Part shown: positions 20,363-31,160 of the stretch, piece by piece
How positions within the stretch are numbered: the first letter of the stretch is position 1
How the letters are laid out: each line of letters begins with the position of its first letter
Origin: Microbotryomycetes sp. JL201
Taxonomy: Eukaryota; Basidiomycota; Microbotryomycetes
DNA length: 64,000 nt
Reading direction: 5' to 3'
Assembly: GCA_033819885.1 (NCBI GenBank)
Contig: JAQYUZ010000021.1
Coordinates: 186,001-250,000 of the forward strand
The notes under the pieces: generated by a model
Databases searched by the model: none
The model's input: only the letters and a program-made list of their open reading frames with translations
What the model was told of the DNA's origin: nothing
Made by a program: the position numbers and the translations under genes

Positions 20363-22581
20363 TCAATCAAAGTGAAACGCGTGAGACTGACCTTCTTCAC
20401 TCGTCCCGACCTTGTCGTGACTTCTGCGATTGCATGCGTACATGCTTACCCCGATGACGATGATAAGAAGTACGACGACGCCGACAATCAGACCGATGGC
20501 CCAATTCTGAGGCATGCCGAGAATTGTGTTGTCGTCGATTGCCACGTTTGAATTGTTCGTCGTCGTCGTCGTCGTTGGTGAAGAAGAGTCATCAGGGGCG
20601 CTCCCTGCATTGCCAGACCCTGATCCTGATCCAGAACCGTTAGGAGATCCACTAGGGGACGTGTTTGAAGAGCTAGTCTCTTTCGGCGAGTTATCTGCAG
20701 TGCCAGTGCCACCCGTCGGGGATGGTTTTAGATCCTTGTCGTCATCCTTTTTGTCTTGAGAACCCCCGGTTGGCTTTTGAGCGTCAGTCGTCTCGTTGCC
20801 ACCATGATCTTGCTCTTTCTTTGGCTCTTCTTTCTTCTGTTCATCGTCTTTGGGCTCTTTCTTTGGGCTTTCAACGTTGCCCTGGCCAGTTTCGGACAAG
20901 TCCTTTGTGACGGCGACAGTCGGAGCGGGCTTGCCGGTTCCTTGACTGACGGTCGAGCCGTCGGGCAACACGCTGCACTAGCTCAAGGGTCAACAGATGC
21001 TCATCGCACAATTCGCAAATTCGGCAAGACCACCCGAAACTGACGCAAAGTCTTGGTACAAGTCGTCAGAAGGACAGAATGTGATGGTGTAGTCGACTCG
21101 TTTCTTGCAAGTGAACAAGGCAGTCCCGCTGTAAAACACTGGTCAAGATGCTCTTCTTTGGCAGATGAATTGCACGCTCGACTTGCCTCGCTTCGTCGTA
21201 AGCATACTAGAAAGCGGTGGTTCGCGCGTCAGAAGGAAGACTTTGAGATCCATCAGAATCTACTCACTGCATAAGCGATCGGGCAGCTGGATGCATTTTG
21301 TAAAGGAGAGTCAGCAACATCTCGACTGTGAAATTGTTCCTCGCTTCATTTGGACATTCACTCGCCTGTCTTTCCACCATTTATAATTCGGTATAGCGCT
21401 CACCGGACACGTCTCTGGTTTATCATGCGCTCCAGCGCAGCAGTACCTCGGATCATTCGTCGCACCACAGTCTGTTAGACACCCGACAGTGTCTCCTTTG
21501 TCGTTCTTGAATTTAAGCTTGTCGGGACAAGTCGCAAGCAAATCGAACGGGCAATTGGACAGTGGACAGTCCGCTGTCGGTATCATATGTATCAGTTTCT
21601 TTTCCACGGCCAAGTTTGGGTAGTAACGAGCACGAGCTTGCCTGAATTCGTGATCGCCATTGGCACGTTGAAACCGTCAACATTGGAGGTATCATAATGA
21701 TCGATATCCTTTTGCAGATTGAATTCCGCCAACCTGGCAGAATGCAGAGACCGAGTTTTCGAGCGGGTGAGCTTGTGTTCTTGCCGCCGCGAGAGTCAAA
21801 TAGATCCCCAAACGTACGTCACCGGGATTACTCCTGTCCCTCCCGCATCTCCACCCCTAGCGCATTCGAGTCCTCCGTTACATCCGCCCGTCCTGTCGTG
21901 CACATTGACCTATCTTAGTGACTGACCAATGCACATCGCTTCTCGCAAGAGTAACCATAGCCGGAATCTCACTCAACTCGCACTTCATGTGATCTGGAAC
22001 GTCCTTTGAAAAGTCTTGGAAGCAAGGCATGTGGTTTTCAGCGTCAGCGTTCATTGACAGAGTACGTGGCGCAACACGACTGACCACACTTCGTTCGTGC
22101 CCAAACGCGACCTCCCCCTGGTTCCGGATCCCAGCCCGAATGATGATGATCAGACAGACGCCCTCGTTCCTTTTCTGTTGTTTGGCTTGGGAGTTTCTTA
22201 CAAGTTTCTGGGACTTGAAAAGTCAATTTTGTTCCAGATGGTTGCTCCCATCCCGTCTTGTGCTCGACTTGAGGTCCGACGCTCTTCAAGCCAAAGTAGC
22301 AAGTCCCAAAGTCAGTCCAAAACTGTGTTCAGCGATCAAGGCCCTCTTCTCCTTGGAGTAAAGAGGGGGCGTTCGAGAAGAAGAGCGACTCTCTCTCTCT
22401 CTCTCTCTCTCTGTGTCTGTCTGTGAAAGAAACGACTCACTGTAAAGACTGCCATCCACAAAGTCTGCTTGCAAGAATTGACGACGTGAATCTTGCGAAT
22501 GTCGCCTTCGGCTTTGACGCTCATAAACGAGAGAATGAAACAGATCAGAGTACAAAGTGTTGTCCTGCATGGCCGGTACAT
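20363..22581 (-). CDS. Membrane-anchored thaumatin-like protein
   Basis: Eleven exons give 479 aa: 22441-22581, 22202-22283, 22085-22117, 21956-22014, 21818-21909, 21642-21733, 21366-21573, 21268-21286, 21187-21206, 21045-21128 and 20363-20972. A signal peptide covers about 1-24. The thaumatin fold covers about 27-265: VVNSCKQTLWMAVFT, TGWEQPSG, GRVWARTKC, TGGCNGGLEC, DGFNVPMAIT, YCCAGAHDKPETCP, SCPIAYAYAYDEASG and DYTITFCP. An approximately 160-residue Ser/Thr/Pro/Lys linker follows, then a membrane helix (AIGLIVGVVVLLIIVIGVSM) and a short basic tail. Thaumatin-like proteins often bind or cut beta-glucan; a type I membrane form suggests a wall-facing role. Three introns start with GC. The 46-bp intron 21910-21955 is the least certain. 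Confidence 0.85.
22389..22412. repeat. (CT)12 microsatellite in a thaumatin-gene intron
   Basis: An uninterrupted CT run followed by TG-rich sequence lies inside the first intron (22284-22440) of the thaumatin-like gene. It reads as GA repeats on the coding strand, so it is not the polypyrimidine tract of that intron. Confidence 0.9.
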
Positions 22582-22768
22582 CGTCAAGGGTAACGCAAGT
22601 AGGGGAGCAACCAATCTCTCGCGGCTCTCTTCTATTGAAGGCGAACAAACTCCGCGGGACGAGCCGACGTTCATGCTCCTGGATGTGCATCGGCGAAACT
22701 CAGTGTTTGTCCGTCAGCACATGGTCGCAACAATATCAACTGGTGCAAGAGATTGCATAGCTTGCTCT

Positions 22769-23990
22769 CTAAATGTCTACATCCATTTGATCCTCTGAAG
22801 CTTTCTTGTCCTTTTGCTTGTCCTCCTTCTTGTCCTTCTTGTCGCCTTTGCTTCCAATCTTCTTCCTGTGTCGTCTCGACTCGACCCCTTCGTTGCCTAC
22901 TTGTACGTCACCGTTTCCTCCAATCTTGGCTTGTCCCCATTCTTCAGCTCCCTGAGACCTAGTCGATTCCGCCAAAGGGTCAATCGTCGCCGACGGATCG
23001 TGCAACCAGATCGACCGAGCTTGATCCGGTAACGATGATGATGATGCATTGGTCGTATGAAGTGAACTCAATCCAGTCAACGACGTCAGAAGCAATTGTA
23101 ATCGTGGTTGAGTTAACCCAGGTTCCTGCCAGAGACGGTCAAAGACTGATCAGTATCCAAGTCTGGCGAAACAAATTGATACGCATCATATCAAAACTGA
23201 CTGCTGCCAATCCACCGAGATCTTGCTCAAACTCGCTGACTAGTCTCGAACGCCACCAAGCTCCAAACCTCGCTTCATCAGACGCGGCATCTTTGGTATC
23301 TGCGCCGTCTTTTGTCGAATCTTCTTCCTGCCCTTGTACATGAACGTCATCTCCTGGTACGTGTCCATTCAAGATCGGACCGCTCTCGAGCGGTCTCAAG
23401 AATGGAAACACCCTCGCGCCAAGCGGCAAGTGGTGTGGGTCGACTCGTGCAGGTGACGGCGACCTTTCAGGATACGGTCTGCGGATATTGCCTTGTGGTA
23501 GCTGATTGCTGCCTTGTTGCTGTTGTGTAGCAGACGTTGATTCGGCCACTTGTTGAGCTGCAGCTCGTTTTTTGGCCCGAGCTCGGCGCCGAGAACGCGC
23601 ATTCGGGCCCAAGTCTTCGTCAGAGTCCGTGTCCGAGTCGGACGATGATGACGACGACGACGATGAAGACGAAGAAGAGTCGGACGATGATGCTGCAGAT
23701 GATGACGAGCCATCTTTGCTGTCATCGACGTCGTCGTCCGCCGAGAGTTTTGTCTGTGGAGCGCTGTCCTGCTTCGACTTGCCGTTGGCAGCCTTGGCAG
23801 GCGAGCAAGGTTTCAACTTTGATCCAGAATCGCTACTGCTGCTGCTGCTGCTTCCTGATGATGACTCGGTGTCGCTGTCGCTCGAGTCGGACGAAGACGA
23901 GCTGAGCTCGAGCGACACTTGACGCCGCTGCCGCTGCCGCTTGCGCTTCGGCTTGCCCGTCGCTACCGCTGCTGTTGACTGAGCAGCCAT
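22769..23990 (-). CDS. Serine-rich nucleolar-type protein, possible ribosome assembly factor Rsa3
   Basis: Two exons (23202-23990, 22769-23125) give 381 aa. The N-terminus is very basic (KRKRQRQRRQVSLEL) and is followed by long serine/aspartate runs, a low-complexity pattern common in nucleolar proteins. A short folded stretch near 242-285 (FGAWWRSRLVSEFEQDLGGL, then QPRLQLLLTSLTGLSSL) resembles the Rsa3 domain, which acts late in 60S ribosome assembly. The C-terminus is lysine-rich (KKDKKEDKQKDKKA). The intron joins the two halves of the proposed domain, which supports the model. The Rsa3 assignment rests on this short match plus the basic/serine N-terminus and stays tentative. Confidence 0.55.
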
Positions 23991-24130
23991 TTTTGTGCAC
24001 TTCGAGGCGGAATGACTGTCTCAAGGGCGTCAAGGGAGGAGAAGCAACTGCCTGCCCAAAAAAAGTAACAAATTGACTAAATCACGAGTCACGCTTAGGT
24101 GATATCTGGCCAACTACAATACAGACAGAT

Positions 24131-25182
24131 CTACTGAGTCTTTTGTTTGCGCTCTTCTTGCTTGCCAATCTGGTCCAGCTTCATCCACGCTGGAAACCCT
24201 ATAAAGAAAGTAGCGATTTGCTGTTTCAGAATAGAGAGAGGAAATTTGGGTAAAGGTGTTGCCCGAATGGTCAGCACCAGGGAAAAACGGTTGTGCTGAG
24301 CTGCTTGCAAACCCAGAACGAGCGCAAACTTACCCATTTGCGCCTGATTTCCGGATCATCGACATTGTACTTTTTCAAAAGCCCGGCGAGTTGCACTTGA
24401 ACTTCGAGAAAGTGCAGTCCGTAAAACAAGACGACGGCCAACAGTCGGAGGCCGGTGGCGACGCTGTGTTGAGAAGGTTGCGAGTAGCCTGCGAGCGCCA
24501 CCATCTTGACGACGGGCGTCTTGAGCAACGAGAGGTACTTGAGGATTGTGTGATCTGCGCTCATGAACAATACGAGGGACAAGATTGGACCGGCGAGACC
24601 ACTGAGAGCTGCCAAGCGGACGACATTAGTTGTGACAGGCCCGTCGCCACCGTCTCTGTACAACTCACTCGTGCTCGTATCCAACTCAAACTTGTTGATT
24701 CGAACAGGCGACTGTACTCAGAAGCATGCATGCACATCAATCTAATGTCAGCTCGCTGATTGAGGCCGCCGCTCGTAATTCAACTAGACTGACGTAGCCG
24801 AGCGCGTTCCTAGCCGTTTGATGCATCTCTTCGAGCCTTTTCCGCGCTTCACCCGCCTTGAGAGGTGGTTGAAATTCGTACGTTTTTCTCTGCCTGTTGC
24901 CGACGGGACCGTACTGCAATGTCATGCCGCCAGCGGTCGAGATGGACGTGATAACCGGCGTTTGTTTCGCCAGCCGATGAGGCACATGAAAGTAATGCTC
25001 AAGATAGTGTCTGAGACAACCAAAGGATCGTACATATGGAAGGAAACCATGTCGTTGTCAGATTTGCGGGCCGCGTATCGTGTGAGCTTTGCTGATCGCG
25101 CTCACTGTATGCTGTCAGCATGCTCCGAGTTCATATGCTGGACAATACGCGCCGCCTCTTGCTCGCTGACGTCGCTCATCAT
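24131..25182 (-). CDS. DUF2470-domain integral membrane protein
   Basis: Four exons (25106-25182, 24794-25010, 24334-24711, 24131-24220) give 253 aa. Residues about 10-115 form a DUF2470 domain, here of the heme-utilisation-like kind: ARIVQHMNSEHADSIQHYLE, then MTLQYGP, YEFQPPLKAGEARKRLEEMH. The C-terminal half has two to three hydrophobic segments (AALSGLAGPILSLVLFM, LRLLAVVLFYGLHFLEV) and ends lysine-rich. Fungal proteins of this build exist but have no clear function. An in-frame start at 25287 would add 35 residues rich in Arg and Cys; the shorter start was chosen because the domain begins right after it. Confidence 0.75.
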
Positions 25183-25378
25183 GAGTGGCCGGAAACGGGA
25201 GCAGGTGGAGAAACCTGCGCGCCGGTGCGTGGGCACCACTTGCCGACATGCTCGAACGCTTTTGCCAAACCGGGGCGCTTCTTCCATGCGCAACACTCTA
25301 CAACACTCTCAAAGCGAAAACAACCGAAACAAGTCCAGCACAATCAACACAACACCCGTCGTCTGCCTCTCATGCTGA

Positions 25379-28300
25379 TTAAAACCCAAAATCATCAAAT
25401 ACATTGTGGTGGCCACCCCCAAAAGACGACGCCGCTCCATCGTATCCAGGCATCCCAAACAACCCTTCTGCACCTCCGGCAGCATCGAAGAAGCTTGGAC
25501 TGACGCCACTCAACAAGGCAGAGAACGGGTCATCCGGCAATTGTTGACTTTGGTGACGAGGGGGCGACCGTTCAGGTGAAGCTTGGAATGACGAAGCGAG
25601 CGAAAAGTCACTCAGCGGCGCTGTCATCATGGCAGACGCGCCCGTCGTGTTTGAATGATGCTGTTGTCCTTGTTGATGAGGATCGCCAGTCGTTGACGTT
25701 GACGTCGTGTTCGCCGACAAGACTGGAGGACCGCCAGAACGCGATTGCAACACGTCAGGCAAGACGCCGAGCGGCCTCGAGGGTGCAGACGCGGCACCGG
25801 CACGAGGACTACCAGGCGCAGAAATGACACTGCGTCGTCCACTGATACCGGCGTCCCTGATCCGTCGCAAGAACGCAGCTTGCTTGACGGCAGGATGGAA
25901 CGGACTGGGCGCGATAGCATCCAAAAAGTCGGCACCGAGTTGCAAAAGCCGACACAACTTGTCACTGGGCGACATGGGCGACAAAGGTGTGGGAACTTTG
26001 CTCGGCGAAAGCAGCTCGAGGTCAGTGCCGAGCAAACCTTCGTTCGCAATCTTTGCCAAAAAGATGAGCGGATACGAAAACACCTATCGCGCGACAAGCT
26101 CGCGTCAGCACAGCATTTACACACTTGTCCGACAGTCACACTCACGACACAAGAGATCGAATCTGTCGACCAGCGCAAGCGATCGACGCGCGTCGGGTCC
26201 GCCGTCAACGTCGGACCGACGTGGTCCCAGCTCGTCACGATGCCGCGTTCCCGATCGAAAACTTTGCCCTCAAGAGAAATGGCCAGCAAAATGCTCTCCG
26301 CCGCTTGAATTGCCATTGAGATTGACAGCCTCTCATCGTCCGACAAAGTCAGAGGCGCCAGACCTTGCGCAAGCATGTCTTTCTTTTGTGTTTTCCATCG
26401 CGTGAATGCGAAACCATTGATAACGACACGTATGAATGCCGCGTAAGGGTGCGTCGTTGTCCATGCGAGCGGATCCGAGTCACGTTCCGCCGCTAGCACG
26501 GGCAGCCAAAAGTGAGACCACTCTTGCATTTCGAGATCGAATCTTTGCAAGTCTTCCCTATCGATCAGATCATTGTCTTGCTTTCTCGACAACACGCTCG
26601 CCGCGACAGCCGCCAGCTCGACACTAGCCGCCAGACGCACGTCTTCGGGTTGCTTCTTGAGCTTGGCAAACAGCCTCGTCGTTTTGAGCGCCTCGTGCGG
26701 TACAAAATTCGACGGCTTGCCAGACTGTAGCGCGCCGTGAGACTCGTGAAAGATGCACGCAAAGTACAATCGTTGCTCGGCGACAATCTGATCCGGGATC
26801 GGCGCGACGTGCTGGTTGGCAAATGCTCGAGCAAATGCCGTCACGGCCGAAGGCAGCCCAATGAATGCCGACACGCGCGACGTGAGCAGACGCAAGATCC
26901 AAGACGCGCGAACGTTCATTTTTGACAAATGTTCGATCGTCGACACGTCTTGCAAGCCGCGGGCATTGAACATGGTCATCTGCACAGGCTTGTAAAGCAG
27001 CAACAAGTGGATGGCGCGCACAAAGTCGGGTGAGAGCGAATCAGGTTGGGGGCACAGGATTTGCGGCGCCAGAATGGCGTCGACAACGGACGAAATGATC
27101 CGGTACAGGTTGACGTTTTCGGGCGTACGCGGTCGGTAATAGACCGTCAAGAGGAGCACAACGTGAAACAAAAGAGGCGAACGCTCGCGAACCTGAAGTG
27201 CGCGATTGTCCAGGGTTGAAGACAGCATCATGGTCCACGGCTGGAGATTTTTGAAGTAGCTACGTCGAAGAAACACGCCCTTGTCAGTGGCGCGTTCTGT
27301 GAGTCCATGGATCAACTAACATTTCAAATTCTGCTTCGCATTCTTGCTGCGTCATGAGCATCCGTCCGAGCACGTCTGGCCTGAGCGCGTCCCAATTATC
27401 GCGAGGTGCGGCCAAGTCGACGAGACCTTCAATAGCCATGGCTTCGCCTGCGGCCTCTACAGGATTGTGCTTGCTTGGCTTGTGCTGGTGCAGCTCGTAC
27501 TGCGAGCTGTTCATGGATGGAGAGTGGCCAGAGTTTGTTTGACCAGAGTGTGAGCGTGATCCACTATTTTGTTGGTGGTGGTGGCTGCCGCTGCCATGTT
27601 GAGCATGTCCATTACTGCCTGATGCTCCTGGAAAGACGATTTGTGCGCGCGCAAGCGTTGCCTCGATCGACTGCAGCTTTTCCGTCATGAGCTTGAGTCT
27701 AGGAAAATGGTGAGCGCGAGATGAACGAGTCAGCGACGGAGAAACTTCTTGGGCAGAACAGCGCGAGCGGACTGCAACTGGAGGACTGACTGGTCCGCGA
27801 CTTCTAGGTTTGGAGATGTCGCTGACGGTGATGGACTGGCCAAGGTAGGCGACGAGGTGGCGGCAGTGTTTGCTTTCTTGTCGAGATTGGTTTTAGACGC
27901 AGCCTTGCCTGCTGCCGAGGGAAAGATACATTCGATGCCCCATCTGCGCGCGCGCGCAAGTCGTGTCAGTTGAGCATGGGGCGGCCCGTGCGCGGCTGAA
28001 TGTGGGGCCGAGCGGAACACAAACGGGCGAGCGCGTGCAAGCTCACAGTTTGCAGCGATGACAGGGGCAGACTGAAGGACCATCACAGCGTCTGTACGGA
28101 GTCGTGTCGCAACGCAGAAAGACGACAGACAAGGGTTAGCGCGTTTCGGCGGAAGCCAGTTTGCGGCGGCGTGCGACTGACTGCTTGACCTTGTGGCATG
28201 CTTCGCAGCTGGGATGCAGGCAGACGGAACACATTACGTGTGATCAGTTTGGGGCGACAAGCGATGCAGCAGATGGGCGGATAGGCTCACGCGGCGCGGG

Positions 28301-28379
28301 ACCTTGCGAGGCGGTTGGCCTTGCCTGGCGGTTTGCTGTCGGTCACGCTCGCCCTGCCCGTCGAGCTCGATGGCGCCAT
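25379..28379 (-). CDS. Zn2Cys6 fungal transcription factor
   Basis: Seven exons (28291-28379, 28182-28208, 28047-28091, 27746-27943, 27321-27698, 26146-27259, 25379-26083) give 851 aa. The binuclear zinc cluster spans residues 31-59: Cys31, Cys34, Cys41, Cys49, Cys52 and Cys59, with spacing x2-x6-x7-x2-x6. An extra Cys47 sits in the loop. The cluster is spread over three introns; exon 2 is just 27 nt. A short leucine-rich helix (KLKLMTEKLQSIEATLARA) could be the dimerisation coil. The middle region (FEIYFKNLQPWTMM, LLLTVYYRP, WILRLLTSRVSAFIGLP) is the fungal MHR regulatory domain. The tail is rich in Ser, Pro and Gln. Target genes cannot be read from sequence. The 27699-27745 intron is the weakest junction. 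Confidence 0.85.
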
Positions 28380-28548
28380 TCTTGCGTCTGACGGGCGAGC
28401 GAGCAGACCGCGCACGTGAGGCGTGGTCGCCTTGCCGATCGGCTCGAAAGCCTAAAAGATGCGGCCAAAGTTTTTACAAAAAAGACGCGCGCGGCGCATC
28501 ACGCAGCTCGGCGCTTTGTCTCCTTCCCTCTTGCGCACACACAGCAGA
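28380..28548. promoter_or_regulatory. 169-bp divergent promoter with CACGTG, Zn2Cys6 factor / GUA1
   Basis: A CACGTG site at 28413-28418 lies between the two divergent starts, 34 bp from the regulator and 131 bp from GUA1. Confidence 0.4.
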
Positions 28549-30849
28549 ATGTCGGCTATCGCACCACCCGCGCAGCAAGAGGTGCCACCGGCACAGCTCG
28601 CGCATTCCATCACAGGTGTGCTCGAGCTGCAGCAGCGCCAGCGACTGACAGCTAACTCCGAGCTCCCGTCCTTGTTCGCTGCAGAGGCATTCGACTCGAT
28701 CTTGATCCTCGACTTTGGCTCGCAGTACTCGCACTTGATCACGCGCAGATGCCGCGAATTCAACGTGTACTGCGAGATGCTCCCATGCACGCAAAAGATG
28801 AAAGACTTGAAGTGGAAACCAAAAGGTGTGCTCGCTAGCTCACACCATTCCATACAATCACTGTGCTGACACACAGGCCACCTCGAAGGCATCATCCTCT
28901 CTGGCTCACCCTACTCTGTCTACGACAAAGACGCGCCCAGGGTTGACCCAGCCGTCTTCACGTACGGCGTTCCCGTTCTCGGCATCTGCTACGGCTTGCA
29001 GGTCAGTTGCAAATTCGATCTGGTGCTTGGTATTAGACTTTGATTGCTCACCTCAATCGCTGACGCACAGGAAATCGGCAACTACCATGGCGCGAGAGTC
29101 GAGGCGTCCGACCACCGAGAGTACGGCGAGGCTATCATCAAGATCCTCAAGCAACCCGCAGGAAGCGCACCGCACATGGACAAACTCTTCGAAGGCATCG
29201 AGAGCAACAGCGTCGTGCGTCTCGCCTGCCTTCCAACCGTCTTCTCGCAACTGATCACGTGACCTTCCGCAAATTACTTCCAGGTTTGGATGTCGCACTC
29301 TGACCGCTTGCACTCTCTGCCCGACAACTTTTCAATCATTGCGACAACAGAAAGCGCACCCTTCTGTGCTTTGGCACACAACGAAAAGCCAATTTACGGC
29401 ATTCAATTCCACCCAGAAGTCACCCACTCAAAGTATGGCAAGCAAGTACTCGAGCGCTTCATCGTTGGCATTTGCGAGTGCAAGCGCGAATGGACCATGG
29501 TCAGCCCTCTCTTGTGCGCTTGCTGCACAAAAGCTGCCATCTGAAAGACTCGTCTGCTTGCCAACAGGAAAACTTTATCGACAAAGAAATACAACGCATC
29601 AGGGATCTCGTAGGTCCCAAAGGTCAAGTCATTGGGGCCGTGTCGGGCGGCGTCGATTCATCCGTTGCCGCAAAGCTCATGCACGAAGCCATCGGCGACC
29701 GGTATGCCAGGCTTTAGATTCAACAGCTCGTAGAGTATTCTGCTAAGGAATTTGCCCGATTGTTGACAGGTTTCATGCCATCATGGTCGACAATGGCGTT
29801 TTGCGAATGGATGAAGCCAAGCAGGTGCACAAGATGTTGTGCGAGGATCTTGGCGTCAACTTGACTGTCGTAGATGCGTCGGATCTGTTCCTTGGCAAGC
29901 TCAAGGGCGTGCTCGATCCGGAGCAGAAGCGAAAAATCATCGGCAACACGTTTATCGAAGTGTTCGAGGCCAAGGCAGCAGAGTTGGACCAAAAGTACAA
30001 GGAAGAAGGTGGCGAGAGAGGCGAGATCGAGTGGTTGTTGCAGGGCACGCTGTACCCGGATGTGATCGAGTCCATCAGCTTCAAAGGGCCGAGCGCGACG
30101 ATCAAGACACACCACAATGTCGGCGGTTTGTTGGAAGACATGAAGTTGAAGCTTATCGAGCCGCTGCGCGAGCTGTTCAAGGGTCAGTCATTGGAGCCAT
30201 TCCCTCGTCTTCAGACGAATAATGTCCTGAATACATTGGTATCATGACTCGATGCAGACGAGGTCCGGGCCCTAGGTCGATTGCTCAACATTCCGGCCCA
30301 TCTCGTCGGCCGACATCCCTTCCCTGGTCCTGGTCTCGCCATCCGCATCCTCGGCGAAGTCAACGCAGCCCAAGTCAAAATCTTACAGCACGCAGACAAG
30401 ATCTATATCGAAGAGATCCGAGCCGCTGGCCTGTACGATGATATCGCTCAGGCATTTGCGGCTCTGCTGCCCGTCAAGGCCGTTGGTGTTCAAGGAGACA
30501 GGCGCACATATGAGCAGGTAAGAGGGTTAGACCGCACACATACGCGCGCGTGTTCGCTCGAGTGTTCGCAGAAGGTGCCAATCAATACTGACTCGGAACG
30601 AACCGCTCATTCAGGTCATCGTCTTGCGAGCTGTGCAGTCTGAAGATTTCATGACGGCCGATTGGTACCCGTTCCCACCAGAAGTGTTGAGGCGCATCTC
30701 GTCTCGTATCACGAACGAAGTTGACGGTGTCGTGAGTGATCCATTTGTATCGCTCGTTGGCGGCAAAACTGATCAATCCGTGCCTCGTTCAGAACCGCGT
30801 TACGTACGACATCTCGTCAAAGCCGCCCGGAACGGTCGAGTGGCTTTGA
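28549..30849 (+). CDS. GUA1: GMP synthase (glutamine-hydrolysing)
   Basis: Nine exons (28549-28825, 28877-29001, 29071-29214, 29284-29499, 29568-29701, 29770-30182, 30258-30517, 30615-30731, 30793-30849) encode 580 aa. The enzyme converts XMP to GMP with ATP and glutamine. The class I amidotransferase half shows [12 protein letters not shown], the nucleophile in GICYGLQ and the His-Glu pair in [11 protein letters not shown]. The ATP-pyrophosphatase half has the P-loop [22 protein letters not shown] and KTHHNVGG. The dimer domain ends in [11 protein letters not shown]. About 40 extra residues, alanine- and glutamine-rich, precede the amidotransferase core compared with yeast Gua1. Catalytic residues are all present. 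Confidence 0.96.
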
Positions 30850-31160
30850 GAACGGAGAGCACAGTCGAAGGGTTGTAGACGCGTATACGCATGACTCCAT
30901 AGATTGCATTGTATTTGTCCATCGGCAGCCAAGGTCACGTGCCAGGAATGATCTGACAAGTGTACGCATTCATGCAGCTTAATGAATCACAATGTAATAT
31001 CTTGCGCATACAGCCCCACCCAGCTCGCGTGTTGCATTGGAAAAACAATCTACAGCTCCTGCGCACGCGCAGCTGACTTTCCCAAACGCGCATCCATTCT
31101 CTACCCATACGAAGGCCCAACGAGCGCGCGCCTTTTGTCTTGCAACAGGAGAGAGGGAAC
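30850..31160. promoter_or_regulatory. Intergenic region with CACGTG, GUA1 to HPC2
   Basis: These 311 bp hold the GUA1 3' end and the promoter of the next gene. A CACGTG site lies at 30936-30941, about 220 bp before the next start. No gene is seen. Confidence 0.4.

Noticed and set aside
21366-21413. GTGAGC donor in the thaumatin-like gene at the TCP|VSAIPN junction
   Set aside because: Using it would remove VSAIPNYKWWKD, which fits the family before SCPIAYAYAYDE; the GC donor 36 bases later keeps the frame and the motif.
23560-23900. Trinucleotide-rich serine region as a possible simple repeat element
   Set aside because: It is coding sequence for poly-serine and aspartate runs in the Rsa3-like protein, with mixed codons.
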